A stretch of DNA of 64,000 nt. Source: Bacteroidota bacterium (lineage in GTDB: Bacteria > Bacteroidota > Bacteroidia > Flavobacteriales > Weeksellaceae). Made by a program: the position numbers and the translations under genes. Every line of letters begins with the position of its first letter. Position 1 is the first letter of the stretch. The notes below the pieces were generated by a model, which saw only the letters and a program-made list of their open reading frames with translations, made no database searches and was not told the DNA's origin. This document shows, piece after piece, positions 61,807 to 64,000 of the stretch. The stretch spans positions 30,799 through 94,798 of the forward strand of contig JAEWOR010000019.1 of the NCBI GenBank assembly GCA_023399595.1, written 5' to 3'.

Positions 61807-62864
61807 AAAATATAATAATTCTTTTGATAACGCTATTTTTTTTGAACTGTGAAAAAGCACAATCTCATAAAAAAATAAAAAATGAAAATACTTACGAATA
61901 TATATTTGATTCTAATAAAGAAGCAAATTTGGATTCATTTTTACAAAATAGTAACTATAAAATTGAAGATAGATTCCTACCAATAAGCAAAGAGGAATAC
62001 ATTAAAGATTCTATTAATTTTAAAAACAATATTACTGTTGATCAATCTATTTTCCATCAATATAAGCTTAAAACTCCTTATGGTCAAATAAAGTTCACTC
62101 CTAATAAAAATAAATCATCAGATGGCTATATCGATTATTCGTATGCAGGTTATTCAAAAAAAATAAACAATCAAATTATAAATATTAATTTATACGAAGG
62201 AGACAAAACCTTACTAATTAACAATTCAGATTATAAATACAATCTTATTGAATCCAATCCAATATTTTCTGAAAAAACAAATCAATTTTTATGTTTTACA
62301 AATTCAGAAGGAACTTTTACAAACATATCTATCTATAATTTTAATTCTAGTAATATCCAACACCAATTAACATTTTGGTCAGATGAAGTATTAATTGAAA
62401 ATGCTTTTTGGAATACTCAAAATGATATTATTCTTAAAATTCAGAAAAATGATAACAATTTCTCTTTTTACAAAATTTTAAACATTAATATAAATTCCAA
62501 CACTAAACAAAATGTACCTAAATTAAATCCATTGAACCAAAAATTTGACGGAAATTGGAAAGGTTCTTATGAAATAACATCGAAAGCTATAAGCCAATAT
62601 GATAAAAAAGAAATTGATTTATCATATACAATCTCAATTAAGTCAGATAAGTCTGCAATTTTAAGTATTGGTGCTGAACAGGCACAAGACTATTGGTGTG
62701 AAGGATCTTACGCTCTTACAAAAGAAAATGATATTCTTCATGCTAAAGGTAAATGCGATCAAGATGATACAGATGATTTTTATTTAAAATTTGAAGATGA
62801 AAAATATTTTATTAAAAGTAAACGCTTTCTGAATCAAGATTGGCAAGAACTTAAAAAAGAATAA
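61803..62864 (+). CDS. Lipoprotein with conserved C-terminal beta domain (locus 2)
   Basis: 353 residues with lipobox FLNCEKA (Cys17). The C-terminal about 100 residues (FDGNWKGSYEITSKAISQYD, YTISIKSDKSAILSIGAEQ, YWCEGSYALTKE, DFYLKFEDE, WQELKKE) are paralogous to the end of the 304-residue lipoprotein at 17994. The N-terminal parts differ. It overlaps the previous gene by four bases (ATGA). A terminator follows. Probably an immunity or wall-guard lipoprotein; inference. Confidence 0.7.
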   Translation: MKNIIILLITLFFLNCEKAQSHKKIKNENTYEYIFDSNKEANLDSFLQNSNYKIEDRFLPISKEEYIKDSINFKNNITVDQSIFHQYKLKTPYGQIKFTPNKNKSSDGYIDYSYAGYSKKINNQIININLYEGDKTLLINNSDYKYNLIESNPIFSEKTNQFLCFTNSEGTFTNISIYNFNSSNIQHQLTFWSDEVLIENAFWNTQNDIILKIQKNDNNFSFYKILNININSNTKQNVPKLNPLNQKFDGNWKGSYEITSKAISQYDKKEIDLSYTISIKSDKSAILSIGAEQAQDYWCEGSYALTKENDILHAKGKCDQDDTDDFYLKFEDEKYFIKSKRFLNQDWQELKKE

Positions 62865-62876
62865 TATAAATATATA

Positions 62877-62898
62877 AAAGAGCATAATTATGCTCTTT
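62877..62898 (+). terminator. Intrinsic terminator
   Basis: AAAGAGCATAATTATGCTCTTT is a perfect palindrome 13 bp after the lipoprotein stop; the downstream tract is TATATATTT. Confidence 0.8.
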
Positions 62899-62935
62899 AT
62901 ATATTTAATCAATAATTTCCTAGTCAAAATATTAG

Positions 62936-63285
62936 AATGATGAAGAAGGAAACGCCGATTATTTAGTTGTTACTGAAGACAACCTCACTTTGGATCCTCC
63001 AGCAATGCCTTTTGGAAACTGCAAACTAAAACCTACTTCGGGAGGTTATTTACCTTGTGCTTATGCTCCTGCTGGAAAATGGCAAAAAACCTACGAAAAA
63101 GTAAAAGTAATGGGTAAAAGTTGTGTTACTGAAATCTCGGAGTTGATGTGTTCCACCGGTGGAAAAATTACTATTCTTAAGCATGGTCAACAAAGTGAAG
63201 CTGGTAAATCAAACGTTATGAATGCTAACTCACAAGAGCAAAGAATTTATAATCCTATTTTAGATTTTGAGGAGTTTAAGGAAGA
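62936..63285 (+). repeat. PAAR-like coding duplicate, copy 2
   Basis: Matches 49572-49921 without gaps. Its 5' edge (62936) marks a recombination boundary within the gene. Confidence 0.9.
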
Positions 63286-63331
63286 AATATTAGACGAAGA
63301 TGATTTAGATGGTGAACCAAAAGTTTGGTAA
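62936..63331 (+). pseudogene. 5'-truncated PAAR-like DUF4280 copy
   Basis: The frame opens at 62936 right after a TAG (62933-62935) and reads NDEEGNADYLVVTEDNLTLD, then PFGNCKLKPTSGGYLPCAYA, GKSCVTEISELMCSTGGKI, as in the intact gene at 49221. The first half, including the acidic extension and the KGMCQCNQG block, is missing. No ATG is in frame before 63005, so any product would start at TTG 62990 or later. The two ATGs at 62937-62942 are out of frame. It is a duplication remnant just before a further effector gene. Confidence 0.78.
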
Positions 63332-63348
63332 TTTAAAAACACAACCTT

Positions 63349-64000
63349 ATGGCAAAAAAAGGAGTTTATAAAATTGAGGGAAATACGTCACCAAAAATTG
63401 GTGAAAAGGCTTTCTATAAAGTTGTAGAATGGTATCCTACAACGCCACTTTCAGATAGAGTTCAGTCAAAAGTAACTTGGGAGCTTTTCATAAAAGAAAA
63501 TGGAAAATTTAGACCTGCAAATCTTAAAAAGCCCATTGGTGAATTTACTTTCGGGACAAATGCGGATAAATTTACCTACCGAGTGGAGGGATATTTGCAC
63601 AGTCCTGAAGGTAAAGAACCTATGTCTATTATTGTTCAACCACAAAAAAATGAAAAGCCTAAGCCAACTGCGAAGAAAGAAATTTTAGGAGTCAGCTTAA
63701 CTTATCAAGATGGTTCAAAAATTACAAAAACATTAAATTATCAGGATAAATTAAGAGCTACAGCAAGATGTCAGGCTCTTGAAGGGGAGCATATTGTATT
63801 TTATTTGTGGGAAGATGATGAAAAAAATAGTGGACACAACAAAAAAAATCAATTTATTGAAAAATCTCCTATCATACAAGTTGATAGTAAAGGCTATGCA
63901 AGATGGGATTTTACTTTATTAAGAACTTTTATTTCTTTGGCTCAAAAGAGAGAAGATGAAGATAAAAAGCATGAATATTATGTTACTGCGGAATACAACG
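63349..64000 (+). CDS. Further effector-type protein, delivery region only visible (partial)
   Basis: Starts at ATG 63349 (AKKGVYKIEGNTSPKIGEKA) and is open to the window end (217 codons). The first domain has KAFYKVVEWYP, VTWELFIKENGKFRPAN and FTFGTNADKFTYRVEGYLHS, more divergent than in the other effectors. The second domain is recognisable by LRATARCQALEGEHIVFYLW, EDDEKNSGHNKKN and KHEYYVTAEYN, homologous to LWEDDAAGGGHN and NHEYYVTATY in the 845-residue protein. The catalytic tail lies outside the window. Gene order again follows a PAAR-like sequence. Confidence 0.72.
   Translation, partial: MAKKGVYKIEGNTSPKIGEKAFYKVVEWYPTTPLSDRVQSKVTWELFIKENGKFRPANLKKPIGEFTFGTNADKFTYRVEGYLHSPEGKEPMSIIVQPQKNEKPKPTAKKEILGVSLTYQDGSKITKTLNYQDKLRATARCQALEGEHIVFYLWEDDEKNSGHNKKNQFIEKSPIIQVDSKGYARWDFTLLRTFISLAQKREDEDKKHEYYVTAEYN

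Overview
The window is chromosomal DNA from an AT-rich member of the Bacteroidota, most likely a flavobacterium of the Chryseobacterium/Weeksellaceae kind. This rests on a PorZ homologue and a nuclease that both end in type IX secretion sorting domains, on several promoters of the Bacteroidota form TTTG-N19/20-TAnnTTTG, on a Complex I gene set with a short NuoG, and on flavobacterial families such as DUF349, DUF1684 and PAAR-like DUF4280. The genus is inference.

Layout. 1-14.6 kb: the end of recG; a frame-broken NhaC/MetT-type transporter behind a compact S-box-like (SAM) riboswitch candidate; an acetyltransferase; dapA; a run holding a split 5'-nucleotidase, porZ and recO; a 42-bp tandem repeat; DUF1684; mqo; gpsA; an M23 peptidase; an FKBP isomerase. 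14.7-22.1 kb (minus strand): accessory locus 1. 22.2-33.7 kb: a broken TM2 gene, tRNA-Met, mce, rbfA, a LolC/E-like permease, a secreted nuclease, aroE, a DUF349 protein, ribD, an IMPACT protein, a YugP-like metallopeptidase, an acetyltransferase-like protein and two small membrane proteins. 33.7-47.9 kb: a complete nuoA-N operon with an outer-membrane protein gene between nuoF and nuoG and short direct repeats in its spacers. 48.0-64.0 kb (plus strand): accessory locus 2, which runs off the window.

The two accessory loci are paralogous, lie in opposite orientation around about 26 kb of core genes, and begin with the same order: LysM-like protein, PAAR-like DUF4280 protein, multidomain cell-wall hydrolase, lipoproteins. 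In locus 2 one conserved N-terminal delivery-type region is joined to different peptidoglycan-degrading tails: lysozyme-like plus M23; GH19 plus an L,D-transpeptidase-like tail; peptidoglycan-binding plus M15 plus lysozyme-like. A further copy runs off the end. Each is followed by exported lipoproteins, two of which carry SH3 domains. The simplest reading, which is inference, is a PAAR-linked array of wall-hydrolase effectors with periplasmic immunity lipoproteins, probably delivered by a Bacteroidota type VI or related contractile system whose structural genes are outside the window. The array shows heavy reshuffling: a 1,191-bp direct duplication, a headless PAAR-like copy, an IS1595-type transposase remnant replacing one effector's 5' end, a lost start codon, an M23 protein lacking half its active site, an effector tail without its delivery region, and a duplicated lipoprotein junction.
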